A stretch of 64,000 nucleotides of DNA from Apus apus (Eukaryota; Chordata; Aves; Apodiformes; Apodidae), in NCBI RefSeq assembly GCF_020740795.1, contig NC_067285.1:74624342-74688341 (forward strand). Direction: 5' to 3'. Under the pieces are notes generated by a model, which had not been told where the DNA came from, did no database searches, and saw only the letters and a list, made by a program, of their open reading frames with translations. Both the position numbers and the translations under genes were made by a program. Numbering within the stretch: position 1 is the first letter of the stretch; each line of letters begins with the position of its first letter. Shown one piece after another: positions 1 to 11,800 of this stretch.

Positions 1-2538
1 AGACTTAGATCAAAGGGTGGATAGAAGGTGGGAGGAAAAATAACTTTAAAAAAGCATGTGTGCCCTATATTATCCATAAGACCTTTACTTTAAATGCAAA
101 TTAAAACCCAAATTATCTTGAGATGGATTAAGCACCTAGATTAAGAAGCTAAATGAGAGGAAGTGTTATTAACAAAATGTGTTTAAGACTATTATTTTAC
201 TACCTCCTTTTCTTAAAAAGCTAAGAATAATCCAGCTAACCCATAATTTATTTGGTCAATTTCCTGTTCAGTTTGCCATTTTCGAACAATAACACATCTC
301 GTTCTACTCCATCCAGGTATTAGGAATGCATTTCAGTACAGAAAATTACTATATTAAACTGATGCAAGTGAGAATGGCCTAGCATTAAACTCTGCTAATT
401 ACTACAGCAGTGCATACAAGAGGTAACAGGCAGTTATGAGTGGCATTTCTTAAATATGTTTTCCTTACATTTTAGGACAGTCCAGCAAGTGTTGCTTCAT
501 TCCAGTACAGGGTATTTTTTTTATACACAAAAATTATTCTTATAAAGAATGGAATTTCAGTTTTGTGTATGTGCATACACAAAAAAGGGAGGGATGGAAA
601 GACAGGGTTAACAAAAAGGAATTATTTCTAGCCTGTACACTTCACACTGCTCTCCAGAGTCTCCTGATAGGAGTCAGAGGCCTTCAGAAAAGCAACTCTT
701 GGCAAGAGGAAAGCCACTCAAAAACCCAGCCCCACCACACTCCAGCATACCCTACCCATGAGTTCCAGATTATATGAAACTAGGCAGCCGTGCCAAAGCA
801 GCTATTTGCTGCCTAACCCTATTTATTGGCACAGGAGGGTGGATAAGAAATGCTCCAAGTTACAAAGTACTTCAGAGATGCACTACAACTCTACCGTGTA
901 ATACTATAATGGCTTAACTTCTGCAGGATACTTGCCCCTTTGGCAGGCTGTACATCAGAAGCTAACCTGGTATCCCCATGTTCCACAAAGTTTGTGCATG
1001 CTTGCAGAAGTGGAGAAGGAAATCCAGTAAGTTTGCTTTCACTATCCATCTTTTCAGCAAAAGAGACAGCACCATCTCATGTGGCAATTACAATGCTGTT
1101 ATTTCACCAACAAAAAAGGATACTTCTCCATTTTACTTTATAGACCAACTGACCATTGAAGCAGGTTCAGCAACAGCAGTAAGACTTTACTTGGAAAGTG
1201 TGCTGACAGAGACCTTAGAAGTTTTCTCTCTTGACCTCCCCACACTTCTCTCAAACTGTAGAAGGAAAGTGATGCAGACAGAAGAGGCAACAGTTTTCTA
1301 GGATGTGGGTGATTAACATTTGGTCCATCAGTTACAGCAGAAAGTAGGAAGGCCCCAAGGCTAGGTGGAAAAACATTTACTGCTCTACTACCAATAGGAG
1401 TGTCTACCTTCATAAGGCAGACTTCAAGTGCCTACTTAATGGGATGACACCAGAGTTCATCTGATAGGGGAAGATAATAAGGCTGGATATTCAGTTTCCA
1501 TTGGGAATTTTGGTAGTTTATTCTTTTCTAAGTCTACCTGACAAGCAGAGGAACATTTATTGATATTACTAAGAGGCCCACAAAACATTTTCTTCTCAAA
1601 TTAGATGGCCAGGACAGATTGTTTGAACAGCCTTATTCAGCTGCCCATAAAGACACCTTAAGAGGTTGGTATGCACTTTGCAAGTCCTGGCAGAGAGCAC
1701 ATTTTGCAGCACAGTAGGCATAGCATTTTTTTGTTTGAGATCATATGAAGCTTTAAAATAGCTAGTGTCACAAACAGACAGGTATTGTGCACTCTCTGGC
1801 TTTATAAACTACTATCTTCAGGTTAGTTTTAGTGCTGTTAGGATCAGAGTTCTTGACCCTTCCTTCTTCATGTTTGGTTTCCATATGTTCATAAGCAACA
1901 ATAAGCTTCTTCAGCTTATCAAGGATAAGCTCAGTACCAGGCAAGAGTGTATCTACTTCCGTCTATCAGGCTCAAAAAGACCTTCATACTGCTGGGTACA
2001 AGATCCATCCTTTCTCTGTGCTTTTCACCCTTAGCCCCTAGAAGTCAGTCAGAGCAGGAAGTAACATTTGGATTCCGTTCTCACTCTCTCCACACGCTAC
2101 CATGCAAAACCTCTGTAGCAAATTCAGCTTTATTTGGCTAACTGCCATAAGAAATACCCTGTGTCTTCCCTGTGAAATTAAGTTCAGCCTCCAGAAGGCA
2201 TGGCATCAAGTTTTCTTAGCCCTCTCTAACTAGTCTAAGCACTTCTCCAGCACTAATTATTTTAAACGCACACCTCCAACAGCACAGAATTACTACTTAA
2301 AAGGCTTTTCTTCCTAACAAGGTGTGTCATAGCATGTTAGAGCTGACAACCAACCAGAATGACAACACAGCAAGTATCAGATAGCATATATGCTATCAAA
2401 ATACATTGGCAAATAAGACTTCACTGGTTTGGAAAAGCAGTGTTTGCAAGTCTCAGGAGAATTCTGTCCATGTGAACAGTAAGAATTCAGAATAGAGACA
2501 GCAAATTTTCATAAAGAAATAATGCTTTTTGTACTTAC
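1..2538 (-). other. TMEM192: TMEM192 intron 2 (partial)
   Basis: AT-rich sequence with no recognisable exon, RNA gene or mobile element. I compared the reverse-strand frames with the remembered TMEM192 exon 3 region (transmembrane segments and the loop between them) and found no match, so exon 3 is probably beyond the left edge. Confidence 0.6.
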
Positions 2539-2685
2539 ATGTATTAGCAACAGAAAATTGGCAAAGAGAACTGCTGGAATAGCATGAAACCTTGGCCTCA
2601 GTTGGGAATGCAACATATGAGACGAAATAAGCGGTGCATCCAGGAGAGGATCATCTTCCAAACTCTGTGTTATTTCCAAGGAACC
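2539..2685 (-). CDS. TMEM192: TMEM192 exon 2 (coding, internal)
   Basis: This 147-nt exon encodes 49 codons in phase 0 on the minus strand. It starts GSLEITQSLEDDPLLDAP and ends PAVLFANFLLLIH, closely matching the N-terminus of vertebrate TMEM192 as I remember it. TMEM192 is a multi-pass homodimeric protein of late endosomes and lysosomes, about 270 residues long in mammals. The acidic dileucine EDDPLL fits the [DE]xxxL[LI] class of lysosomal sorting signal, which is known to matter in this family. The last 14 or so residues are hydrophobic and begin the first membrane segment, which must continue in exon 3. The acceptor (a pyrimidine-rich stretch ending TTCCAG, with a TACTAAT-like branch site upstream) and the donor CAT|GTAAGT are both strong. 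No exon 3 was recognised between 1 and 2538, so the rest of the gene is off the left edge. Confidence 0.93.
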
Positions 2686-5500
2686 CTGGAACAGAAGGGG
2701 AATGCAAAGATTAGTAAAGGCAAGCTCTAGAAGTAAATTACCAAGCCTTAGAAATTTCCCATTAGCGAACCAAGCTTTTTGGGAAAAAAAAAAAAAAAAG
2801 GGGCTATTAGCTTGAGACAAACTCTTAAAATCTTTGCATCTTTATTTAAGATCATCACATCTTTATGTAAGAAGTCAGTCCCAGAGGAATCCTACACTAA
2901 TCCATCTTCCATTATCATACTGATGGGAGCCTTCAGGAACTTCAGTCTTTAAATGTATTAAAAGCATTTGAGCAACACTGTGAGAGGCCACAAGTATTAG
3001 TATGTTTACATGAAAAGGTGGAAAAAGTGATAACTAAAGTCTCTCTCACAGGCTTTATAGAGGTACTGCAAAAATCCTTGTTATTCTTACTTCTGTCCAG
3101 CTACAGTTAGAGGCAATAATGAGGCTGCAGTTGCAAGTGATTTCAGCTGCTCACGCTACTGATGTCAAAAAGCTTTGCAGAAGCAGTTCAGGAAAGAAAG
3201 AAGCAGAAGTTCACAGATGGAAGAAGATATTACCAAGTGCGAGGCAAGACATGCTCTGCTTTCACTAGAGAGCATACAACCCTTACTTGTCATGTTGGCA
3301 CCAATTATTAGGGCTTTGACTTCACATCCAGTTCAGATGTTTTGGGTATGTAAATTTCCAGAAGTAGCTTTTACTTAAATAAAATGAAGAACAGGTGAAA
3401 GGAAAAACTTTTCCTATGGGACAAAGAACTTGCTCCAGTGCTATGCATCTCTGCTCCTTACAGGCCAGGACACAGTCATTCACTACAGCTTAAGCTGAAC
3501 ACACAGCTATACTATGAACGCTCAAGTTTCCCTCTTGGCATCTCAAGTCCCATGCTATGACTTACTTGCTTCAAGAGATAAGGAAACTCATGATTCCCAA
3601 CCAAGTTTCAACTGCTCTTCTCCTGAGATATAAACCACAGCCCAGAACAACAAGACAGGGGCAGATCTAATCCCCCTCCAGACCGCTGGCTTTTCAAAAT
3701 GACACACCAAGGTTCACTGGGATATTTACTGTTTTTAAACTGAGGGCTTCTCCTTGCCATAACAGAAAGCAGCCTGTCTCAAGTAAGTGAGATATGTCAT
3801 TTTTCTAGACAGCAGCACAAGAACAGAAAATTAAGTTTTGAGATTAGAGCTAGGTTTATACTTCACATTAGCCAGGACAATGTAGATTGGTTCCCAAGAG
3901 TTATTTCACCTACAGTCAGCTGCCTACAGTGAGGAAACTGGTCACCAATGGTTATCTCAGTCAGCAATCAGTTTTTATTTTAGTACTGTAAATGCCACAC
4001 TTGCCCAACCATAGAAGAGTGTGAACAGGCCTCTATCACAGATTTGATTCCTTTTAATTAGCCCAGTCTTTGAGTTTAAGCAACCCTTGCTGAAATACCT
4101 GCCTGGTAATATGACCTTTTACTGCAGACCTAAGGGTTTACAAATTGCATTCCTCTTATGTCACTGACATAAACTCCAGTACAACTATAGCCACTGTCCC
4201 TCAACCCACATTTTCAGCAGCCAGGTATAATTTTAAGCTCTGAAAGCAAGCGCTGGACCAGTGCTCCAAGATATCTTGCCTCGTTCCTACCCAATACAAA
4301 GCAAAGCTAACAGCTCACACCTCCCACAAAGACAAGTGATCCTCCTTAGAACTATATCCTTCATCTCATGAGAACAGGGTATTTCATCTCTTCTGCACTA
4401 CCACAACAGATCAGCACACTCCTTCTCAGACAGAACTTTATCAGAATATGTTTGACAATGTTACTTAATGAATTGAGACCAACTACAATCCACCTTCGCA
4501 TCCTGAAATACAGCTAGCATTAGGAAGCACTGGGTGACATAACCTGCCTGAGCAGGTATTACTACAGGAAATGTGGGGAAGAGAGGAATTAAAGCAAGAC
4601 AGAAGATCATAGAATGCTTTATGTTGCAAGGGACGTTTTAAAGATCACCTAGGTCCAACCTCCCCTGCATAGGCAGGGACACATCCCACAAGACCACGCT
4701 GCTCAAAGCCCCATCCAGTCTGGCCTTGAATGCAGCCATTGTGACATTAAGAAAAACTAGCAAGCATCATAACAGCAGGTTACACTTAATTAAGACGTGC
4801 TAAAACCACAGTTCTTGAGAACCAAAGAACCTTTAAGAAAAGGCCTCCAGGTAGGCACGGACGTTGCCACAAGCCCGGGTCAAGGCTCCCTGATCCATTT
4901 CCAGCATGTGACCAGCTCAGCAGCAGCCCAGCTCCAGCGAGCCTGGCTGGGCAGGCTTCTAGCTGGGCGGGGGGAGAGGGGACGGGGACGCCCAAATAAA
5001 CAGAAAAACACCGTGACTGAGCCAGCGCGTTGCGTGTAAAGCAAGACTACACTTAGATGATTTGTCTGTGGAATAAACAACGCAGGAAAACTAAACAAGC
5101 CACGCGAGCAGCGTCGATTAAGTTAATACTCTCGATCAATAAACAGCCCAGTTACTTGGAGGGTACATCGAGCAGGCCTGGGGAGGGCAGGGCAGGGCAG
5201 CGCTCCGCCGCGCAGGGCCCCAGGCAGCACGGGGGGCTGCGGCCCGGCCAGGGAGCGGCCCCGGCGGCCTCTTCCGACACGGCCATTTACGAGATGCCTC
5301 GGCCGGCGGCTCCCCCCGGAAGAAAAGAGGAAGCCCTCAGCGCTTAGCACAGATAACAGCAGTGCAGGGAAGAGACGAAACGGAAGGACAGGCGCGCCGC
5401 CCGCCCCTCCGCGGCAGGGCCCGTCGTTGGCGGCCTCGCCAGCCGTGCCCAGCCAGCAGCAAGCCAGCAGCAAGCCGCCACCGCCCCGGCCCCCGCTCAC
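2686..5500 (-). other. TMEM192: TMEM192 intron 1
   Basis: A 2.8-kb intron between the coding start and exon 2. It contains one short antisense CR1 tail (4607-4731) and an A/T homopolymer at about 2780-2796. The rest is unremarkable. GC content rises from about 4840 toward the promoter. Confidence 0.75.
4607..4731 (-). mobile_element. CR1 LINE 3' fragment
   Basis: The plus strand reads TCATAGAATG, then an aged form of the CR1 tail (GGACGTTTTAAAGATCACCTAGGTCCAACC, here quoted in two pieces: GGACGTTTTAAAGATCACC and TAGGTCCAACC), then GGCAGGGACACATCCCAC and CATCCAGTCTGGCCTTGAA. This is the reverse complement of an avian CR1 3' UTR, so the element lies on the minus strand, severely 5'-truncated. 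Confidence 0.85.
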
Positions 5501-5542
5501 GTTGTCCAGCTCCTGCCGCCGCCTCCCCGCCGTCAGCGCCAT
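5501..5542 (-). CDS. TMEM192: TMEM192 exon 1 (coding start)
   Basis: Fourteen codons (MALTAGRRRQELDN) run from an ATG at 5542 down to a donor AAC|GTGAGC at 5501/5500. The phase is 0, so it joins directly in frame to the GSLEIT start of exon 2. The ATG has G at -3 and G at +4, a good initiation context, and lies in a CpG island where a first exon is expected. An in-frame GTG two codons upstream is not needed. Short, poorly conserved N-termini ahead of the GSL(E/D)ITQS block are normal for TMEM192. The exon itself is too short to identify by homology; its assignment rests on position, phase, splice donor and CpG context. Confidence 0.78.
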
Positions 5543-5688
5543 CGCCACTCGCCGCCCCCGCCGCCCCAGCTGTATTTAATGGGCGCCCCAGCAGCGGCCC
5601 GGCCGCCGGGTGGGCAGGCGCAGGCCCCGCCGCCCCGCCCTGCCGAGAGCGGCCCCGGCCGCTATTGGGCCCCGGGACGCGCCGCAGG

Positions 5689-5742
5689 GCGGGGGCACAG
5701 GCGGGGGCGGGGGCACAGACGGGGGCGGGGGCACAGCCGCGG
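5689..5742. repeat. 18-bp GC-rich repeat, three copies
   Basis: Three tandem copies of an 18-base unit (GCGGGGGCACAGRCGGGG-like, the third diverged at its end) are marked by GCACAG at 5695, 5713 and 5731. Each copy carries GC-box cores, so copy number could change Sp1-type site number upstream of TMEM192. Confidence 0.8.
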
Positions 5743-5850
5743 AGCGGGCTGATGCGCGGGAGGGAGTTGCGGGACGAGCGGCGCCCCGTTCTGCTCCTCT
5801 GGCCGGAGCCAGGCCCAGCCCAGCCCAGCCCGGGCCTTGCCCAGGAGACC

Positions 5851-8800
5851 CGGGGAATGAGGACTTCCCATCTCAGGGAGCAGGGTCTGCAAGACAGCAG
5901 TGTGGTCGCCCCGGGGGCGCCGCGCTTTTCCTTGGCGAGGCGGTGACAAGTTTACTCAGTAGCTCGGGAATGAATTTAAAAGCGGGGCTAGTCAATGCAG
6001 GCCCAGGATTGGTGTCCCTGCCAGCCAGGTGGCTCAGGTGGCTTCAGGGGGGGAAAGCAGGTAAGACCAAACAGCAACAGGTGTGTTGAGATGAAGGCAG
6101 TGTAGCATTGCTCTCAGCTTCCCATTGCCAACAATTTGTCTTGCAGAGGCTTCTTGAAGAAGGGACAGTCTGTGTACTAAATTATTTCCACTGGATCTCT
6201 TTTCCATGAATGCGTCTGGTTGCCCCTTCAGATCATGGAAAGTTTTAGCATGCACAAGGCACATAATAAGTAAGCAAAGGTATTTCTGGCCCAACTGTAT
6301 GTTTTGAGAAGAGACACATTTTCTTTAAAACGGCCACTGCTGATTTCATTTTATAACGCCTTGTTCTCGAAACTATGGCCACTCAGGGTGTCCGTGCTAC
6401 AGGACACTTTATGGTCTTTACATTCCTTGACAACCCTTTTGTATGCCAAATACTTCATAACCACTTCAGTTACTCTTTAGTAATCTTTGTTAGCTTATCT
6501 GACCTTTTCTAGCTATATCCTTTTGAAATGGGAAGGACTGCAATGAGATGGTGTTTACATGTGTGCATAGCATGAGTTTACAAGGTAGCATATTTCTTAC
6601 CTGTTGTGTGCTGTGTTCATCTGCTAATGCTTCTTAACCTTCTGTTTGCTTTTTGAGACCATCCCTGAGCCTTGAGCTGACGTTAGTGAGGGCACTGAAG
6701 AAGATGAAAGCTGCAAGACAAGCTTAAAAGACAGCAAGATAGTATCATCTCCACATTGGAATTGTTCTTTGCATACCATTTAAGGGAAGCTGGTGCTGTC
6801 ACCCTGAACAGCTGGCGTGGCTCTGCCTCTCTTCACGAGTGCAGAAGTGCCAAAGGGGAAAAGCTGCTGTTGAGGTATGGGCTTCTTCAGGCTGTCCCAA
6901 GTTTTCATCCCTATTTCTGTGACTTCTCTTGGGTATCTTTTCATAGAAAAATATCCAGCTGAAAACTGCCACCCAGAGCATTTACATTTGTAATTTCAAT
7001 CCACTAGTTCTTGTTTTACATAGATAAACCTACTTGATGACCCAACCAATGACTTTAAATGAGAAACAATCCTTAAACTTGCTGGTTTCAGTAAGATTAA
7101 GTCCAGTGCTTGTGATAAGAGCCTGCTCAGTTCCACTTTCTCAGCCCAAATATTCTTTTCACTTCTTCCTTATTGTGCTTCCTCTTTTTTTCCTTCCTCA
7201 CAAGAACACAAATCCTACTAATCAGCAGTCAGAATACAAAGTTTTTCTGTGACAGTAAAGGGAAGCCACACTGGTTGCTGTTCAAGTAATTGGCGTTACT
7301 TTTGTAAGGTGTTCTGTCTTGCCAAGTAGTTAGCTTGGCAGGTGTGGTCTACTTCTACACAGATCTTATAAGCATAAAAAGAAAGGATGCTTAAACAGAT
7401 CAGCCTGAAAGTTGATGGTGCAATTTTTAGGAGGATGCTGTGTGACAGAACTTCCCATTTCTTCATATAACTCACCTGCGTAGTGCCTTTGAGGTCTTGC
7501 TCAGCTTGAAAAGCATGAGGTCTTCACCTTTTGTTTGTTTTGCAAGGAGCTACAAAGTCTGTGTTCTGCTTAACACATCTGTTCTGGAATAACCAGAAAT
7601 GCTAGTGTGCAGTGTATTGTACCTAGTCACACAGCCAAGAAGTTAGTTAACAGTGCCAGTTAATTACAATGCTTGAGTGTATATATATATGTATGTATGT
7701 CTTTTTCTATAAATACATTTATATTGATTAAAACCACTTTATAGCAGCTTGTTGTAAAAAATAATTAAAATAGCATTAAACATTTTGAGGAAACAACAAA
7801 ACCAAAGAAGAGACTTTTACAAAAAAAGAGTCACACATCATCCCATGTTGCTTAGCTGCTATTGCTCTCATTGATGACCAGATGAAATGCTGAACTGCAC
7901 ATTCATTTCTCTTGTTTCCCCACATTTTAGTTGCTTGCCTACATGCATGCTTACAAAACCACCATGTATTTGTCCTTTTATCTGGGGGGTTCGGATTCTG
8001 AATTTGGGAAGGATGACATTTGTGGGGTAACAACAGGGGAGAAAGACTGATAATCAAACAGTGATTTAGAATAGTTGTTCAAAGACTTAGTAACCTAGAA
8101 GCCTAAAATCAGGGATTTGATTAATCAGTTGGATACCCAAGCTGAGGCAACTGTATTTTTTGTTAGCATAATAATTTCAGTTGCACAAGTACTCCTTCTC
8201 CTATTGCCAGTGTCCGTAAAATAGTATAGGGTAGCTATAATCTTGGTTTAAGCCTGTTTCTTCAGATATGCAATACAGTCAGGTGAGAAACACATACTTC
8301 ATCTGCATTGCATCAGCAGCATACCATTTAAAAATTGAACTCCATTGCTGCGTAGTAGTTGCCATTTCTCTGTGCTTGTTCAGAGATAGTTTTCTAACAG
8401 AGATAGTTTCCTTTTGTTCAGAAACAAAATGTAAAAATTTGCTCTAATGTATAATCCATTACTGCAAACTGTCATATACTTACAAGACACCTCTATTCAG
8501 TGGCTTATACGTGCATCTTTCACATAGTTACATGAAGTGTCTGTGATACACACCACTGGACAAGTACTTGAAATGAAATCAAGTAAATAAATGCTTCTAA
8601 GTATAATTTTAGAATCCTAAAATCACAGGAAGTTTACATTTATCAGCAATCATTTGTGTATGTATAATTATATATATAAGTATTGTGTCTATTGGATGGA
8701 AAATTAAGTGTTCTCACTGGGTTTCTGAAAAGCACAGTTGGTGAAAAAAACAGAAGTTTAAATATTTTTAATGCATAAATATTTATTGTACATAACAGCA

Positions 8801-11800
8801 GTTAGCATTTTTAGAAATATGTGACTGCCAGTTTCAACTAGTTCACCTACAATATATAATCTTTATAGTAGTGTTCTACTCTTGTTATTAGTAGATCACC
8901 CAATCTGTGTTCTGTTTTGTTATATTGTTTCAGTTATTAGATTCATGGGTAATGTTAATTGCAAGAGGTTTTAATGATGTAAGATTATCTTCTGCCCAAT
9001 TTCTGTTCCATCTTCTGGCAAATTTTGCAGACATTGTAATTTTAGTGCTCGTGACTTGAAAATCTCCTGAGGGCTGATCCAGCACTGAGGAGTCTTAAAC
9101 AGATTAAGACATGGCCTGTTCTTAAATTACTTCCTCTGAAAATCCATCAGTAATGATGAAGGAAGGTATCTGATAAGGGTATTGTAAAAAGATGTGGTAT
9201 GGCCCAACAATCTCATACAATAGTATCCTTATTTACCAGCTGCCCTTACTCATATTGGAGGTTCAATTAGAACTTGAACTGTAGTCAGCTCTATCTAAAG
9301 AACACAGTCTCTCCTTTGAGAATACGGGGTTGTGACAGATACCAGCATAACTAAAAATACGAAGTGAAAGGGAGGTGAAAAGGTAAAAAAAACAGTAAGA
9401 CATTTTTTTTTTGCATGAATTGGTTGTAATATTCCTGATAGTCATACTGCAGTAAGCACAGTCTATGTCCTAGCCTCAAATTACAGACAATTCACAGGTA
9501 CTTTTTTTATTTCAAGCTTCTGTAAGGTTTTAAATTCCTATGGAGAGTTAAAAACAGTTCACTGCTGAGTATGTTTAAAATAAAGGAACATTTCTCTTCA
9601 TGCAGTTTCAGATTTTCATGTCATGCAAGTGTAAGCTTTTTGTGGTGAACAGCATGGGCTGTTTACACTTGGTAATCACGTAATCAAAAACTGTCCCTTG
9701 CTATGAAGCTTTGGCTTAATAAATAAAATGCTCATTAAAAATTCTGGGGCCTTTAAATGCAAGCTATTGAAAAGAGATTAGCATAACACTGGTATCAACA
9801 GAAAATCTTTCAGTCTTTCCCGATTTAATATACAAATTTGAATGCCGGAGGCTTAGTGTGGCCATTAGTTAATTTAGCTAATCTATTAGAATCATAGAAT
9901 CATGGAATGGTTTGGGTTGGAAGGGACCTTGAAGGTCATCTAGTTCCAACCCCCCTGCATGGGCAGGGACACTTCCCACTAGACCAGGTTTATCAAAGCC
10001 CCATCCAGTACAAACCATTTAGCAAAATGTCCGTGTGACCATAACAAAGTCCAGGAATATGACTGATGAAAATAGGTAAGTTATTAAAGCTGCTTAATGC
10101 AGATGAGACAGAGGATGTAATGTAACAGTGGATGAAAGAACTGTGAGCAACAGAATGGGCACTCTTGCTTACTTTTTAAATTGAATTTCTGTCTGTATAC
10201 AAAAACAAATAGATTGAGATGAAAGAAGGGATACAACTCGATTTCATATTTATTTCTAGAACTATACATTAAAAGTATAAGTCAAACTTTGGAACAGAGA
10301 ATCAAAATGTATCTCACTTATTTTGTCCTAAAGATGGGGATTAGAGTTTTAAATTGTTTAGGGTTTAAGCAAATGCCTAATTTGCAGGGTGAAAAGTTTT
10401 CCCTCTGCAGAGTAATCTTTAACAATGTATTTTATAACTGTCTTCTAATTTTTCAAAATCACGTTTTTGTTTATATTGTATTATAAAGCCATCACAATAT
10501 GGCAAATGTTTACTTGAAATATATAAAGGGAAATGCAGAGCTGTTTCTAAGAATATTTGCATTTAGATTATATACCATCTAGGGTGATTTTCATTGAAAA
10601 AGAGGAATATTTGAGATATCAAGAAAACTAGTTATAAAATTAAAATGAAGACAGGTACTGAATTTCAAGGAAAAAACAGCTTTCCCCCCTTCTTTTTCCA
10701 TTTTCTAACTATTTTGTTTGAAAATCATAAAACAAAGATGTCAAGATCTAGCTTGCATGAACTAACTTATTAGGCTGTATGGTTAAGTATTAGCATTTTG
10801 ACAAGGTAGTCTTTTGAATATTTTAGATTTTGAGGATACCTATTTTCCCCCTGCATATTATTCTGGATCACAACGTTGTTTTGCATAGAAAAATTGGCAA
10901 CAGAGTTTCCCACATGCCAATGAAAATTTTACTCCAGTAACACCATAATAAACTGCTCATTGTATCACCATCTGCTTGTACCAGAATTATTGGACTAAAC
11001 CTTTTCATACTTTTATCTTTGGCTTAAATTTCCTCTTCATTTTTCTTATTTAATAGGAGTCCAATTTTACTAGACATTCTGCATAGTTAGGAGTACTGCT
11101 TCTGAGGTATTTTCTTAATCGTTACAATGACTTTGCAATACTTTCTAGTCTTTCTTACACACACACACACAAAGATTATTCCAAATGAGGATTTACTAAA
11201 TTTCTTGAATAGCATCATGATATACTTTTTACTTTCTATGAACAACCTGTCAGTGCAAAAGTATATGCACTAACTACACCCATGTGATTGTTATTGACTC
11301 CCTGAATATACTAATTTAACATTTTAAAGTCTTTGATTTCATTGCCTTTTGGTACAACAGAAGAATTTGTGCAATATGTGAACTGTACCTCACTTGCTTT
11401 TTTCCAGTCTACAGCATGTTTAGTTTTCATTGAATGCACCCTCTGCAAATACTGTTCTCCCAGTGTTATTTCTATGCATATCAAACAATATATATTCTGA
11501 TTGATTATTTCAGCATACTGTGCCACTTTTCACTGTGTAAATTGCTCCCAATTACTGTTCTTAGGTAAGCTCACTACATGCAGGGCTGCATGCAAATTGG
11601 TAAGTTTACCTATTATTTTGCTATAGGCCAATTACAGATATCAAGAACTATTGAAATGAGAATTTTCTGTATAGTTGTGCATGCCATAAGCACTAGATGG
11701 CACTACATCAATTGTTTAAATGTAATGTTAATTAATTAGCTGTACCTGTTTTCTTCTCCAAAAGTTGCGCAATAGTTGATGAAAGGGATTAGGACTATTT

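Larger units (their letters stand above)
5160..5850 (-). promoter_or_regulatory. TMEM192: TMEM192 CpG-island promoter
   Basis: A sharp rise in G+C and CpG against AT-rich surroundings covers TMEM192 exon 1 and its upstream side. On the minus strand a CCAAT box lies at 5668-5664, about 120 bases before the ATG. GC boxes (GGGGGCGGGG type, Sp1-like) lie at 5689-5742. A TATA-like ATTAAATA at about 5574-5581 sits too close to the ATG to leave a usual 5' UTR, so I think a broad CpG-type start is more likely. The exact transcription start cannot be read from sequence. Confidence 0.7.

Noticed and set aside
5123..5548. 141-codon minus-strand frame containing TMEM192 exon 1
   Set aside because: Only the first 14 codons are exon; the rest reads through the intron after the GTGAGC donor.
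5574..5581. TATA box for TMEM192
   Set aside because: Transcription starting 25-30 bases downstream would leave almost no 5' UTR before the ATG at 5542; CpG-island starts are usually TATA-less.
5362..6089. 194- and 159-codon plus-strand frames at the TMEM192 promoter
   Set aside because: Same composition effect in a CpG island; low-complexity products with no conserved feature.
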